From NCBI RefSeq assembly GCF_001584145.1, contig NZ_CP013232.1:3472001-3536000 (forward strand): a DNA stretch of 64,000 nucleotides. The letters are read 5' to 3'. A program made the translations under genes and the position numbers. The notes under the pieces were generated by a model that was not told the DNA's origin, searched no databases, and worked only from the letters and a program-made list of their open reading frames with translations. Position 1 is the stretch's first letter. Each line of letters opens with the position of its first letter. The stretch is from Collimonas fungivorans (lineage in GTDB: Bacteria > Pseudomonadota > Gammaproteobacteria > Burkholderiales > Burkholderiaceae_D). Below, in pieces: positions 20,170 through 29,522 of this stretch.

Positions 20170-21048
20170 CTACCTGGCTTGCCGCCGCACCGCTGTCTTG
20201 CGGCCGAACGCCACCACCACCAGCACCGCCAGCGCAAACAGCAGGTTGCCGGCTTCCAGGGTCTCGCCCAGAAGCAGTGTCGCCCCCAGCATGGTCAGGA
20301 AAGGCTGTAGTAGTTGCACCTGACCAACTCGCGCTATGCCGCCCAAGGCCAGGCCCTTGTACCAAAACAAGAAGCCGATGAACATCGAAAACACCGACAC
20401 GTAGGCAAATCCCAGCCAGGCCTTGGGCGAAGCGCTGACGCCGTAACGCCATCCCAGCCAGACGGTGACCGGCAGTAGGAGCGGCAGGGAAAGCAGCAGC
20501 GCCCAGGCGATCACCTGTTGTCCGCCCATGGTTTGCGACAGGCGTCCGCCTTCCGCATAACCCATGGCCGCGGCCAGCACCGCCGCCAGCAGGGCCAGGT
20601 CGGCAGGCTGCAAACCGCCGCCGCCTTGGTTCAATGCAAAAACGACAACGATAGCGCTGCCGATCACCGCGGCGATCCAGAACCCGGTCGAGGGCCGCTC
20701 GCCAAAGCGCAACGCGCCGAACAAGGCTGTCGCCAGCGGCAGGATGCCGAGCACGATGGCGCCATGCGCAGCCGGCACATAACGCATCGCCACCGATGAA
20801 AACACAGGAAATCCAACCACCACGCCCAGCGCCGTCAGCGCCAGGGGTTTCCACTGCGCGGCGGTCGGCAGCTTGGCTTTCAGCTTCCACAACAGCAGCA
20901 TGGAACACAGCGCAGCAACCACTGCCCGGCCGAGCGCCACGAACACCGGATTCAGTTCCGCCACCGCCATGCGGGTAAACGGCAGGGTCAGGCTGAACAG
21001 CGCTACCCCGGCCAGCCCCAGCCACATGCCTTTGGATTCATCCGTCAT
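20170..21048 (-). CDS. DMT-superfamily (EamA) transporter
   Basis: Inner-membrane permease of 292 aa with about ten hydrophobic helices arranged as two EamA repeats (first starts GLAGVALFSLTLPFTRMA, second near WALLLSLPLLLPVTVW). I chose ATG 21048 because the transporter homology starts there; the same frame stays open far upstream only as antisense/overlap noise. Family members export metabolites such as amino acids. It lies 17 nt downstream of the LysE-type exporter, in the same operon controlled by the divergent MocR regulator. Confidence 0.87.
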   Translation of the reverse strand: MTDESKGMWLGLAGVALFSLTLPFTRMAVAELNPVFVALGRAVVAALCSMLLLWKLKAKLPTAAQWKPLALTALGVVVGFPVFSSVAMRYVPAAHGAIVLGILPLATALFGALRFGERPSTGFWIAAVIGSAIVVVFALNQGGGGLQPADLALLAAVLAAAMGYAEGGRLSQTMGGQQVIAWALLLSLPLLLPVTVWLGWRYGVSASPKAWLGFAYVSVFSMFIGFLFWYKGLALGGIARVGQVQLLQPFLTMLGATLLLGETLEAGNLLFALAVLVVVAFGRKTAVRRQAR

Positions 21049-21065
21049 GGCGCCGGTCCTTGCGA

Positions 21066-21662
21066 TCAAAGCCAAATCGAGACTGCCGAATAAATTGTCA
21101 GCAGCACCATCACCGTACAAAACACACGCTGCCACAAGGGCTGCGCCAGGTAGCGCCGCAACACCGAACCGGCGCCGGCCCAGGCGCTTACGCATGGCAG
21201 GTTGATGACGCAGAACACCAGGCAGTAGATGGCGATCGATAGCCAGATAGGCTCCAGCGGCGGCAGGAACGCCGAGGCGCTGGTGATGGCCATGATCCAG
21301 GCTTTCGGGTTGGCTGCCTGGAATGCCGACGCGCCGAGGAAGGTCATCGGCTTGTGGTTGCCGCCGGCTTCCGATTTGAACGACATGTTGCGCAGCTTCC
21401 AGGCCAGGTACAGCAGATAGGCCGAACCCAGTGTCTTCAGGATCACATGGCTGGCCGGCAAGGCCAGCACCAGGCTGCCGATGCCGGCCGCGCACAGCAC
21501 CAGCATGACGCCGAAGCCGAAGGTCACCCCGAGCATGTGCGGGATGGTGCGGTTGAAGCCGAACATGATGCCGGACGAAGTCAGCATGATGTTGTTCGGG
21601 CCTGGCGTGATCGACGACACGAAGGCGAACACCGCGAGCGGCAGCAAGGAAGCCAGCATCAT
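21066..21662 (-). CDS. LysE/RhtB-family amino-acid exporter
   Basis: Inner-membrane exporter of 198 aa. It begins with the family motif FVSSITPGPNNIMLTSSG, and the helices FGFGVMLVLCAAGIGSLVLA and ILKTLGSAYLLYLAWKLR follow, ending in a final hydrophobic helix. Family members export amino acids or homoserine lactones. Its ATG overlaps the stop of the upstream DUF2917 gene (ATGA), showing translational coupling. The pairing of LysE exporters with MocR regulators is a recurrent arrangement. Confidence 0.92.
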   Translation of the reverse strand: MMLASLLPLAVFAFVSSITPGPNNIMLTSSGIMFGFNRTIPHMLGVTFGFGVMLVLCAAGIGSLVLALPASHVILKTLGSAYLLYLAWKLRNMSFKSEAGGNHKPMTFLGASAFQAANPKAWIMAITSASAFLPPLEPIWLSIAIYCLVFCVINLPCVSAWAGAGSVLRRYLAQPLWQRVFCTVMVLLTIYSAVSIWL

Positions 21663-21985
21663 GACACGCTGGTGGCCGGATGGAAGCCAGGGCCGCGCAA
21701 GCGCGCCAGCAGCGCCCGCAGGATGCCCGGCCTGCCATGGTGGCGCTGCGGCAAGCCGCTAAGGCTGATGCGGCTGTTGCCCGGATCGGCTTCCACCACC
21801 ACCATCCGCCCCGGCAGCAAGGCCAGCGAACGGCCGGCGCGCAGCCAGTGATCTTCCGGCTGGCCTTCAAAAGTCACCCAGACGCGGCCGCTGACCACTT
21901 TCAGGATCAACTGCTGTTCGGTCACGCCGGACAGCACGGCGCCGCCCGACAAGGTATGAGACTGTTGCTTGAATAGTGTTTGCAT
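21659..21985 (-). CDS. DUF2917 domain-containing protein
   Basis: A 108-aa cytosolic protein with a cupin-like DUF2917 core (LILKVVSGRVWVTFEGQPEDHWLRAG then SLALLPGRMVVVE). Start ATG 21985 is chosen because the preceding open part lacks family sequence and lies over the repeat array. It is the first gene of the DUF2917-LysE-DMT operon, coupled to LysE by a 4-nt overlap. DUF2917 proteins are frequent beside LysE genes in Betaproteobacteria; function unknown. Confidence 0.85.
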   Translation of the reverse strand: MQTLFKQQSHTLSGGAVLSGVTEQQLILKVVSGRVWVTFEGQPEDHWLRAGRSLALLPGRMVVVEADPGNSRISLSGLPQRHHGRPGILRALLARLRGPGFHPATSVS

Positions 21986-22043
21986 GACGGACTCGCTTCC
22001 GGATTTGCAGCATTGAAGATTTAGGTCTATGCTAAGCCAATAA

Positions 22044-22136
22044 ACCAATACAGTACCAATACAGTTAACCAAGTAATTTCTGACATTGTCCCGGCCGAAT
22101 CACCAATACAGTAACCAGCACAGTGACCAACACAGT
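22044..22136. promoter_or_regulatory. Array of five 11-bp direct repeats (candidate MocR operator)
   Basis: ACCAATACAGT occurs twice in perfect tandem (22044-22054, 22055-22065), again at 22102-22112, and as the variants ACCAGCACAGT (22114-22124) and ACCAACACAGT (22126-22136). The second cluster is spaced at 12 bp, about one helical turn. MocR/GntR regulators are known to bind direct repeats in front of their own gene and of the divergent target operon, as here. The last two copies overlap the MocR start codon. Confidence 0.75.
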
Positions 22137-23610
22137 CCCTCCCCGCAAGCTGAGCAATGGCCAGTTGCCCCAGCCACCATCCGCCCCGCAGCCGCTGTCG
22201 CGCGACAGCGATACCTCGCTGGTCGAGCAGATCGTGCGCAGCATCGAGTCCCGCATCAGCGACCGCCTGCTGCGCAGCGGCGCGCGCATGCCATCGATCC
22301 GCCAGTTTGCCGACAGCCACAGCGTCTCGCGCTTCACGGTGGTGGAAGCCTACGACCGGCTGGTGGCCAAGGGTTGCCTGGAGTCGCGCCGCGGCTCAGG
22401 CTTTTATGTGCGCGAGCGTTCGCCGCTGCTGGCCGAACGCGGCAGCAATGCCGCCAGCGCTACAGGAAACCATCAACAGCCGCAACTGATCGATGTGGTC
22501 TGGCTGGTGCGCAATATGCACCAGCAGGCGCCGAACAAGAAAATGCCCGGCTCCGGCATGTTTCCCAGCGAATGGCTGGACGCCGACCTGATCGCCAACG
22601 CCCTGCGCAGCATCAGCCGGCAGAATCCGGCGCAATTGCTCTCCTACGGCATCCCGCAAGGTTTCTTGCCGCTGCGCCAGCAATTGCAGCTGAAGATGGC
22701 GGAACTGGAAATCGCCGCCACGCCGGAACAGTTTGTCACAACGACAGGCGTGACCCAGGGACTGGATCTGGTGGCGCGTCACTTTACTCAGCCCGGCGAC
22801 GTCATCCTGGTCGACGACCCGTCCTGGTTCCTGATGTTTGCTTCGTTCGCCGCGCTGGGCGCCAAGGTGGTCGGCGTGCCGCGCCTGGCCGACGGCCCCG
22901 ACATGGTCAAGCTGGCAGAACTGGTGGCGCTGCACAAGCCCAAGCTGTACGTACTGGTGTCGGTATTGCACAACCCGACCTCGACCTCGCTGTCGGCAGC
23001 CAAGGCATTCCAGATCCTCAAGCTGGCCGAAGAGCATGATTTCATGATCGTCGAGGACGATATCTATTGCGACATGCATCCCGGCTCGGCGGTGCAGCCG
23101 GCCACCCGCATTGCCTCGCTCGACCAGCTCAATCGCGTGATCTACATGGGCGGCTTTTCGAAGACGCTCTCGCCCAACCTGCGCTCCGGTTTCATCGCCA
23201 CCTCGCTTGAACTGGCCCAGCACTTTGCCGACCGCAAGATGATGACCAACCTGACCAGCGCCGAAGTCGGCGAGCGGGTGGTCTATAAAATCCTCTCTGA
23301 AGGCCATTACCGCAAGCACCTGGACCGCTTGCGCAGCAAGCTCGACAGCGTGCGCGACCGCACCATCCGGCAGATGGAAAGGATAGGCATGACGGTCGAC
23401 ATCAGCACCCCGGCCGGCATCTTTGTCTGGGCCGATACCGGCCACGACACCAACGTGATGGCGGAAAAAGCCCTGGCCGAGGGCTTCCTGCTGGCGCCCG
23501 GCGCCCTGTTCTCGCCCAGCCAGCTGCCCTCCTCGCGCATGCGGATCAACGTGGCGGCGATGTCGGATCCGGCCATCTGGCGCTTCCTGGAAAAGGAATG
23601 TGGCAAGTGA
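22123..23610 (+). CDS. MocR-family transcriptional regulator (GntR wHTH plus aminotransferase fold)
   Basis: A 495-aa regulator. The N-terminal wHTH (about 25-95) shows SLVEQIVRSIESRI, GARMPSIRQFADSHSVSRFT and ECLESRRGSGFYV-like GntR sequence. The C-terminal part is a fold type I aminotransferase with GVTQGLDLVARHF, a YVLVSVLHNPTSTSLS region, EDDIYCDMHPG and PLP lysine in YMGGFSKTLSPNLRSGF. The only start in the frame after the upstream stop is GTG 22123, which lies inside the repeat array and has no Shine-Dalgarno, so the mRNA may be leaderless or the start may be later (a TTG lies at codon 15). It should control itself and the divergent exporter operon in response to PLP or an amino acid. 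Confidence 0.88.
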   Translation: MTNTVPPRKLSNGQLPQPPSAPQPLSRDSDTSLVEQIVRSIESRISDRLLRSGARMPSIRQFADSHSVSRFTVVEAYDRLVAKGCLESRRGSGFYVRERSPLLAERGSNAASATGNHQQPQLIDVVWLVRNMHQQAPNKKMPGSGMFPSEWLDADLIANALRSISRQNPAQLLSYGIPQGFLPLRQQLQLKMAELEIAATPEQFVTTTGVTQGLDLVARHFTQPGDVILVDDPSWFLMFASFAALGAKVVGVPRLADGPDMVKLAELVALHKPKLYVLVSVLHNPTSTSLSAAKAFQILKLAEEHDFMIVEDDIYCDMHPGSAVQPATRIASLDQLNRVIYMGGFSKTLSPNLRSGFIATSLELAQHFADRKMMTNLTSAEVGERVVYKILSEGHYRKHLDRLRSKLDSVRDRTIRQMERIGMTVDISTPAGIFVWADTGHDTNVMAEKALAEGFLLAPGALFSPSQLPSSRMRINVAAMSDPAIWRFLEKECGK

Positions 23611-23666
23611 GCGTGACAAATAAGTGTGACAAATAAGCAAGCCCGGCAGCCGCCAGGCAATCAGCT

Positions 23667-23694
23667 CTTGTAAAATCCGGATTGCTCCCCATTT
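23667..23694 (+). promoter_or_regulatory. Sigma32-type heat-shock promoter of htpG
   Basis: CTTGTAA (23667-23673) and CCCCATTT (23687-23694) are separated by 13 bp, closely matching the RpoH consensus CTTGAAA / CCCCATnT. The predicted start is near 23701, giving a leader of about 100 nt before htpG. Confidence 0.8.
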
Positions 23695-23803
23695 TTTGAC
23701 CAATGCACAGGATGAAAGCGGAGCCAGTCCGGCCACCTTGCCTTTTTATCGCTGATTTTTATCGTTTTGACATCACCTTTTCTACGTTTATATAGAGGAA
23801 ACA

Positions 23804-25717
23804 ATGGCCGTATCCGAAAAGCAAACCCTTGGTTTTCAGGCAGAAGTAAAGCAGCTGCTGCAATTGATGATCCACTCGCTGTATTCGAACAAGGAAATTT
23901 TCCTGCGCGAGCTGGTTTCCAATGCATCCGATGCCGCCGACAAGCTGCGCTTTGAGGCGATCAACAACGGCGCCTTGTTCGAGAATGACCCTGAACTGAA
24001 GATCAAGGTCGCTTTCGACAAGGCCGCGCGTACCATCACCATCTCGGACAACGGCATCGGCATGAGCCGCGATGAAGCCATCTCGCACCTGGGCACCATC
24101 GCCAAATCCGGCACCAAGGAATTCTTCTCGAAACTGTCGGGCGACCAGCAAAAAGATGCGGCGCTGATCGGCCAGTTCGGCGTCGGCTTCTACTCTGCCT
24201 TCATCATCGCCGACAAGATCACGGTCGACACCCGCCGCGCAGGCGCCGGCGCCACCGAAGGCGTGCGCTGGGAATCCGCCGGCGCCGGCGATTTCAGCAT
24301 CGAAGCGATCGACAAGCCATCACGCGGCACCGACATCACCCTGCACCTGCGCGAAGGCGAAGACGAATACCTGTCGGCCTGGAAGCTGAAATCCATCATC
24401 CGCAAATACTCCGACCATATCTCGCTGCCGATCGTGATGCAGAAAGAAGAATGGGACGAAGAAAAGAAAGAAACCGTCGTCAAGGACGAGTTCGAGACTG
24501 TCAACCAGGCCAGCGCGCTGTGGGCCCGCAGCAAATCCGACATCACTGAAGAACAGTACGTCGAGTTCTACAAGCACGTCTCGCACGATTTCGAAGCGCC
24601 GCTGACCTACACCCACAACCGGGTCGAAGGCCGCAGCGAATACACCCAGCTGCTGTACGTGCCAAGCCGCGCCCCGTTCGATCTGTGGGACCGCAACAAG
24701 CGCGGCGGCATCAAGCTGTATATCAAGCGCGTCTTCATCATGGACGACGCCGAGCAGCTGATGCCGGTCTACCTGCGCTTCGTCAAGGGCGTGATCGATT
24801 CCAGCGACCTGCCGCTCAACGTCTCGCGTGAAATCCTGCAGGAATCGCGCGATGTGCGCGTGATCCGCGAAGGCTCGACCAAGCGCGTGCTGGGCTTGCT
24901 GGAAGAACTGGCCAACAGCGACGACCAGGCGCAAAAGGACAAGTACGCCAGCTTCTGGAAGGAATTCGGCCAGGTCCTGAAAGAAGGCATAGGCGAAGAC
25001 GCCGGCAACAAGGAAAGAATCGCCAAGCTGCTGCGTTTTGCTTCGACCAGCAATGACGGCGAGGCCCAGACCGTTTCTTTCGCCGACTATATCGGCCGCA
25101 TGAAAGAAGGTCAGGACAAGATTTATTACGCTACCGGCGAAACCTTTGCCGCCGCCAAGAACAGCCCGCACCTGGAAATCTTCCGCAAGAAAGGTGTTGA
25201 AGTCCTGCTGCTGACCGACCGCGTCGACGAATGGATGCTGTCCTTCCTGCAGGATTTCGAAGGCAAGGAACTGGCGTCGGTCGCCAAGGGCGGCCTCGAT
25301 CTCGGCACACTGGAAGATGAAGCCGAGAAGAAGCAGCACGAAGAAACCGAAACCCAGTTCAAGGAGCTGGTTGAAAAGATGAAGGGCGCGCTGGCCGACA
25401 AAGCCAAGGATGTGCGCGTCACCTTCCGCCTGACCGATTCGCCGGCCTGTCTGGTGGCGGACGAGAACGAGTTGTCGGGCAATCTGCTGCGCATGCTCAA
25501 GGCCGCCGGCCAGGAAGCGCCGGACTCCAAGCCTATCCTGGAAATCAACCCGGACCATCCGCTGGTGCAGCGCCTGAAGTACGAAGAAGCCAAGTTCGGC
25601 GACTGGTCGCACATCCTGTTCGACCAGGCCCTGCTGGCGGAAGGCGGCGCCCTGGCGGATCCGGCCGGTTTCGTCAAGCGTTTGAATGAAATGCTGCTGG
25701 GCATGACCGGCAAGTAA
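23804..25717 (+). CDS. htpG: Molecular chaperone HtpG (bacterial Hsp90)
   Basis: ATP-dependent cytosolic chaperone of 637 aa, normal for HtpG. GHKL ATPase motifs are [26 protein letters not shown] and [12 protein letters not shown]; the middle domain has [17 protein letters not shown] and the catalytic loop [15 protein letters not shown]. It lacks the MEEVD tail, as expected in bacteria. A good ribosome-binding site (AGAGGAA) lies just upstream of ATG 23804, and the sigma32-type promoter at 23667 points to heat-shock induction. Confidence 0.97.
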   Translation: MAVSEKQTLGFQAEVKQLLQLMIHSLYSNKEIFLRELVSNASDAADKLRFEAINNGALFENDPELKIKVAFDKAARTITISDNGIGMSRDEAISHLGTIAKSGTKEFFSKLSGDQQKDAALIGQFGVGFYSAFIIADKITVDTRRAGAGATEGVRWESAGAGDFSIEAIDKPSRGTDITLHLREGEDEYLSAWKLKSIIRKYSDHISLPIVMQKEEWDEEKKETVVKDEFETVNQASALWARSKSDITEEQYVEFYKHVSHDFEAPLTYTHNRVEGRSEYTQLLYVPSRAPFDLWDRNKRGGIKLYIKRVFIMDDAEQLMPVYLRFVKGVIDSSDLPLNVSREILQESRDVRVIREGSTKRVLGLLEELANSDDQAQKDKYASFWKEFGQVLKEGIGEDAGNKERIAKLLRFASTSNDGEAQTVSFADYIGRMKEGQDKIYYATGETFAAAKNSPHLEIFRKKGVEVLLLTDRVDEWMLSFLQDFEGKELASVAKGGLDLGTLEDEAEKKQHEETETQFKELVEKMKGALADKAKDVRVTFRLTDSPACLVADENELSGNLLRMLKAAGQEAPDSKPILEINPDHPLVQRLKYEEAKFGDWSHILFDQALLAEGGALADPAGFVKRLNEMLLGMTGK

Positions 25718-25759
25718 TTCCAGGCCGGTTTGCCGCCTGCTCCGCAGGACATGCATCAA

Positions 25760-25795
25760 GGCTGCCAGGCAGATTGTCTGGCAGCCCTTTTCTTT
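25760..25795. terminator. Rho-independent terminator after htpG
   Basis: A stem GGCTGCCAG/CTGGCAGCC (25760-25768 with 25778-25786) is followed by a T-rich run on the plus strand. It lies between htpG and the convergent VIT/VWA gene. Confidence 0.75.
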
Positions 25796-25809
25796 ACGGC
25801 CGGCGGGTC

Positions 25810-28719
25810 TTACGGCGCGACGTCGAACTCACCGACAAAGACCGTATCCTGCCGATCCTTCAGGCGCAGCGTCACCATTTGTTCCTTCTGCCGGGGTGTG
25901 CCGAACGCGGTAGTCAGCTTGACCTGCAGAGTGGTGTCGCCGGCAATCAGCTGCTGGCTGTTGCCGTAGTAATTGGTTTCTATCTTGTACTTGCCCGGTT
26001 TTGCCTTGCGCAGCGAAAATTCCTCCGGCCCGTAGCCCTGCGTGAAATCGCGCGACATCCGGCCGCCCTGATGCGTCAACGGATAACCGTAGAAGCATTT
26101 TTCACCGTTCGGATCCGTCACCCACAGATCCATGTCGGAATTATCGGCATCCCAGGTCATCGCTACCCGCAAATCGAGCGGCATGTTTTTCAGAAAACGT
26201 GGATCGATCCGGCTGGTGTCGAGCGCAACGCCGGCAGTCGCCACGATCTGGTTCAGCTCTGCCAGGGCAATCGTTTCGATTTCCGGAAAGCGTGCATCCC
26301 ACGGCCGCTGCACTACTTCGTACAACTGGTCGATCGCTTGCTGGTACTGCTTGTCGGCTGCATATGCCAGCCCAAGATCGCGGAACGATTGCGGCTCTTC
26401 CTCGGCCAGCTGCCTGACCTTTTCAAACACCGGGATAGCCAGCTGCGGGGCGCCGGCCTGCAGCAGGCGGTAGCCGAGTATGCGCAGCACGGCGCGGTTT
26501 TCCAGGTCCATCTCCGCCAGGTTGGACAAGACACGCAGCGCCAGGTCACGCTGCCCCTTCTCCAGCAAGATATCGGCGGCATCGAGGAAGAAGGCGCTGC
26601 TGTTGGCGTAGCCCGGCTTTTCGTCGAGATAGATGGCATACACGGTATCCGCCGTCGCCGCCTTCAGACGATCGATATAAGGCGCATTGGCGCTCCATTT
26701 CTGCAGCGCTACGCTGATTTGCGGCGCTGCGGTCGCAGTCCCGTTGCCAGCAACCGATTTTGACGAATAGTTTTCCCTTGCTTCAAATGCCCGCTGCAGC
26801 CCGGCAACTGGAGCCGGCGCTGGCGGCGGCATCGGTGCAGCCGCCACCGGCGCCGCCAGTTCTGGTGCCGATGCACTCTGCAACGGCACCCCGGCACCTG
26901 GCCGACGATCGCTGCGGACAGCTTCCGGCGTTACTTTCTTGGGCTTAGGCATGTCGTCTTTAGAAAAATCCCTCTCCCACCAGGCAGTCTTGCGCTGAAA
27001 CTGCTGCAGCACGTTTTCCATATGCCGGCTACGCGTCTGCCTGAGGTCGCCGTCACGCAGTTTCTTCAACTGATTGAACGCTGCCTGATATTCTTGCGGC
27101 GGGACGACGTCATAGCGTACGTAATCGTCAAGGCGTTCAAGCACGATCAATGAAGTTTCGCGGGTCGCCAAGCCAAATTGCTGCCCGATGCGGCGGATCT
27201 CGGCACGATGCAAGTCACGATTGGCTTCCAGTTCGCGCAAGCGGTATCCGGCCCACAGGTAGGCTGCCAGCGGATGCGCAGGCGCCGTTGCCGAGAGCGG
27301 GATGAGCGTGGTTGTCAGCCGGCCGTTTTGCCGCGTAGTGAGCGTAAGCTGGGCTTCCGGATTACGTAAACGCCCGGCGACGCGGAGAATGCCGTTTTTG
27401 GCATCATGCGATTCGATTTGCAAATCGCCGGCGCCGGCCGCTGTCAGCGTTTCCACGTGCGCCGATTCGCTCAGCAAGGCTTGCGTCGCCGCAGCTACGG
27501 ATTGCGCCGAAACCTGTACCAAGCGGCCGCCGGTATTTTCCGCCCAGGCAGACAGCAGGCTGGCGTCGGCCGCCAGCGCCGAGTTCAAGGCGTACAGGCG
27601 CTGACCTGCAGCAAGCTTGGGGAAAACCGCATTACCGTAATTGCTCAAACCATCGCTCACCAGCAGGTATTCGCCGACATCCGCCTCCTGTTTCCAGTCG
27701 CCCAAAGCACTGGCGCCATCGTAGGCGGTATTCTGCAAGGCCTGGCGCAAGGCGCTCCAGTTGCCGTTGGCGATATGGAAGGACTGCTCCGGCTCCGGCC
27801 TGTCGCGCAAGCGGGTCAAACGCACTTCTGCATTGCCGGCTGCCTTGAAATAACGATCGAGAACGGCAAATTCCGCATCATGATCGCGCCCCGCACCGGA
27901 GCCCGAACTATCCCACAACAAGCCGATCACTTTGGGCAAGCTACGCGCCGTGTGCGTCTCGGCCACCGGTATTTCAGTGACAAACCACATACCGTCATCG
28001 CGCAGCTGGGTGTAAGTCTGCGGCTTTTCGCTGGCAGGTATCAGCAGATTGAGCATGCCGCTGGCGGCAAATCCGCTTTTATTGACATGCATCTGGTACT
28101 GTTCGCCGGTGCGCACCAGGCCAATCGCGCCCAGGCTGCCGCTGGCCTGCGGCGCGGCCATGGCGCCGTGCACGTTCAGCGTCAGATCGAAATCGCGCAT
28201 GCGGTCGCCGTAAGCCAGCGGCAAGCGGTACTGCCAGTTCTTGCCCTGGCGCGCCAGCGGCTCCACGTATTTGATCTCAACCGTGCGCGTACCGTTGGCT
28301 GGAATCGGATAGATCCGCAATTTGAAATTATTGCCCTGGGTAGCTTCCAGCAAGCCCGGATCGACCCGGCGTCGTTCGATTGCTTCGAATATCTGACGTC
28401 CCTTGGCTTTTTCAACCGGCACGGCAGGCCGCTGCCGCCCTTCGACATCTAGCGAAAAACCGACGATCTGCTGGCCTTCGAGCAAAGGAAATTGCAGCTG
28501 CCCCTCAAGCAAGCGCCGGTTCGGATTGAAGAACACCATCTGCACCGTAGTCTGCGCCATGCCGCCGCTGATCTCGCCGCTGACCTGCAGGCTTTGCAGC
28601 ACAATCGGTTGTTCCGCTCCGTTAGCGACGATCAGCCGCGGCGGCACCACCGTCCGCGCCTGCGCCATGGGAAGTAGAAACAGCAGCGCGCATAGTGCGG
28701 CCAACAAGCCTCGTAACAT
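25810..28719 (-). CDS. VIT, VWA and DUF2135 domain-containing exported protein
   Basis: A large secreted or periplasmic protein of 969 aa. Order: signal peptide (residues 1-21, ending MAQA), a VIT domain (about 25-150; GGMAQTTVQMVFFNPNRRLL), a VWA region (about 255-430) whose MIDAS reads LLWDSSGSGAG, a low-complexity Pro/Ala linker (about 600-660), TPR-like repeats (about 720-830; AADILLEKGQRDLALRVLSN) and a C-terminal DUF2135 domain (WDADNSDMDLWVTDPNGEKC). VIT-VWA proteins mediate protein-protein assembly on the cell surface or in the periplasm. It is divergent from an ECF sigma gene, which may control it. Confidence 0.88.
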   Translation of the reverse strand: MLRGLLAALCALLFLLPMAQARTVVPPRLIVANGAEQPIVLQSLQVSGEISGGMAQTTVQMVFFNPNRRLLEGQLQFPLLEGQQIVGFSLDVEGRQRPAVPVEKAKGRQIFEAIERRRVDPGLLEATQGNNFKLRIYPIPANGTRTVEIKYVEPLARQGKNWQYRLPLAYGDRMRDFDLTLNVHGAMAAPQASGSLGAIGLVRTGEQYQMHVNKSGFAASGMLNLLIPASEKPQTYTQLRDDGMWFVTEIPVAETHTARSLPKVIGLLWDSSGSGAGRDHDAEFAVLDRYFKAAGNAEVRLTRLRDRPEPEQSFHIANGNWSALRQALQNTAYDGASALGDWKQEADVGEYLLVSDGLSNYGNAVFPKLAAGQRLYALNSALAADASLLSAWAENTGGRLVQVSAQSVAAATQALLSESAHVETLTAAGAGDLQIESHDAKNGILRVAGRLRNPEAQLTLTTRQNGRLTTTLIPLSATAPAHPLAAYLWAGYRLRELEANRDLHRAEIRRIGQQFGLATRETSLIVLERLDDYVRYDVVPPQEYQAAFNQLKKLRDGDLRQTRSRHMENVLQQFQRKTAWWERDFSKDDMPKPKKVTPEAVRSDRRPGAGVPLQSASAPELAAPVAAAPMPPPAPAPVAGLQRAFEARENYSSKSVAGNGTATAAPQISVALQKWSANAPYIDRLKAATADTVYAIYLDEKPGYANSSAFFLDAADILLEKGQRDLALRVLSNLAEMDLENRAVLRILGYRLLQAGAPQLAIPVFEKVRQLAEEEPQSFRDLGLAYAADKQYQQAIDQLYEVVQRPWDARFPEIETIALAELNQIVATAGVALDTSRIDPRFLKNMPLDLRVAMTWDADNSDMDLWVTDPNGEKCFYGYPLTHQGGRMSRDFTQGYGPEEFSLRKAKPGKYKIETNYYGNSQQLIAGDTTLQVKLTTAFGTPRQKEQMVTLRLKDRQDTVFVGEFDVAP

Positions 28720-28922
28720 ATTATTCTCCGTTTATGCCGATACGCCGGCTTGTGATATGAAACGAAGCAGTTTCTAAAACGGGGTTAAATCCGCAAAAAA
28801 ATTCTGGTTCAGGAAAAAATGGCTGACAGGCAAGCATTCATAGGCTTATTGCTTTCTTGCACGGCACAAGTCACAATCGGCGCTACCGCCCTGCCGGGCA
28901 GAGAAACTGCCGCCTATCCGCC

Positions 28923-29522
28923 ATGCCCGCCGAACCCTCCGATGAATCGCTGATGCTCAATTACCGCGACGGTGATCTGGCTGCGTTCAGGGAGCTGTAC
29001 CGGCGCCATAGCCAGGGCTTGTACAGATTCATTGCCTGGCGTTCGCCGCGCCGCGACTGGGTCGACGAGATCGCGCAAGACAGCTGGGCCGGCCTGCACC
29101 ATGCACGCGCCGGCTATCAGCCGGAATCGCTGTTCCGGACTTACCTGTTCCAGATCGCACGCAATCGCCTGATTGATCTGCTGCGCCAACAGCAAACCTT
29201 GCTGGCCAGCGAAATGGGGCAGGACGGCGATGAACAGACGGCGTTCGATTACCTGGCCGAAACAGCGCAGGAAACGCTTTCACCCGAAGCCCTGCTGGAA
29301 AACCGGGAGCGCATCGCCAGGCTGCACACGGCGATACGGCTGCTGCCAGGAGAACAGAAAGAGGTTTTGATCTTGCAGCAATTTAACGGCATGAGCCTGG
29401 CAGAGATCGCACTGATTGTCGCCGCGCCGGAAGAGACCATCAAGAGCCGGTTACGCTATGCCATGCGCAAATTGCGGCAACAACTGACACCAGACCTGGA
29501 TTCCAGCGAGGAGGCGGCATGA
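28923..29522 (+). CDS. ECF RNA polymerase sigma factor (sigma-70 family)
   Basis: An extracytoplasmic-function sigma factor of 199 aa. ATG 28923 is preferred since the sigma-2 region starts soon after (LMLNYRDGDLAAFRELYRRH); the frame opens upstream at a TTG without support. Region 2 includes ESLFRTYLFQIARNRLIDLLR and region 4 contains LPGEQKEVLILQQFNGMSLAEIA with EETIKSRLRYAMRKLRQ. Its stop overlaps the next gene as ATGA, so the pair is coupled. The divergent VIT/VWA gene is the obvious candidate target. Confidence 0.93.
   Translation: MPAEPSDESLMLNYRDGDLAAFRELYRRHSQGLYRFIAWRSPRRDWVDEIAQDSWAGLHHARAGYQPESLFRTYLFQIARNRLIDLLRQQQTLLASEMGQDGDEQTAFDYLAETAQETLSPEALLENRERIARLHTAIRLLPGEQKEVLILQQFNGMSLAEIALIVAAPEETIKSRLRYAMRKLRQQLTPDLDSSEEAA

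Noticed and set aside
23613..23637. Two direct copies of GTGACAAATAAG after the MocR stop
   Set aside because: Only two short copies; probably a chance tandem duplication and not a regulatory array.
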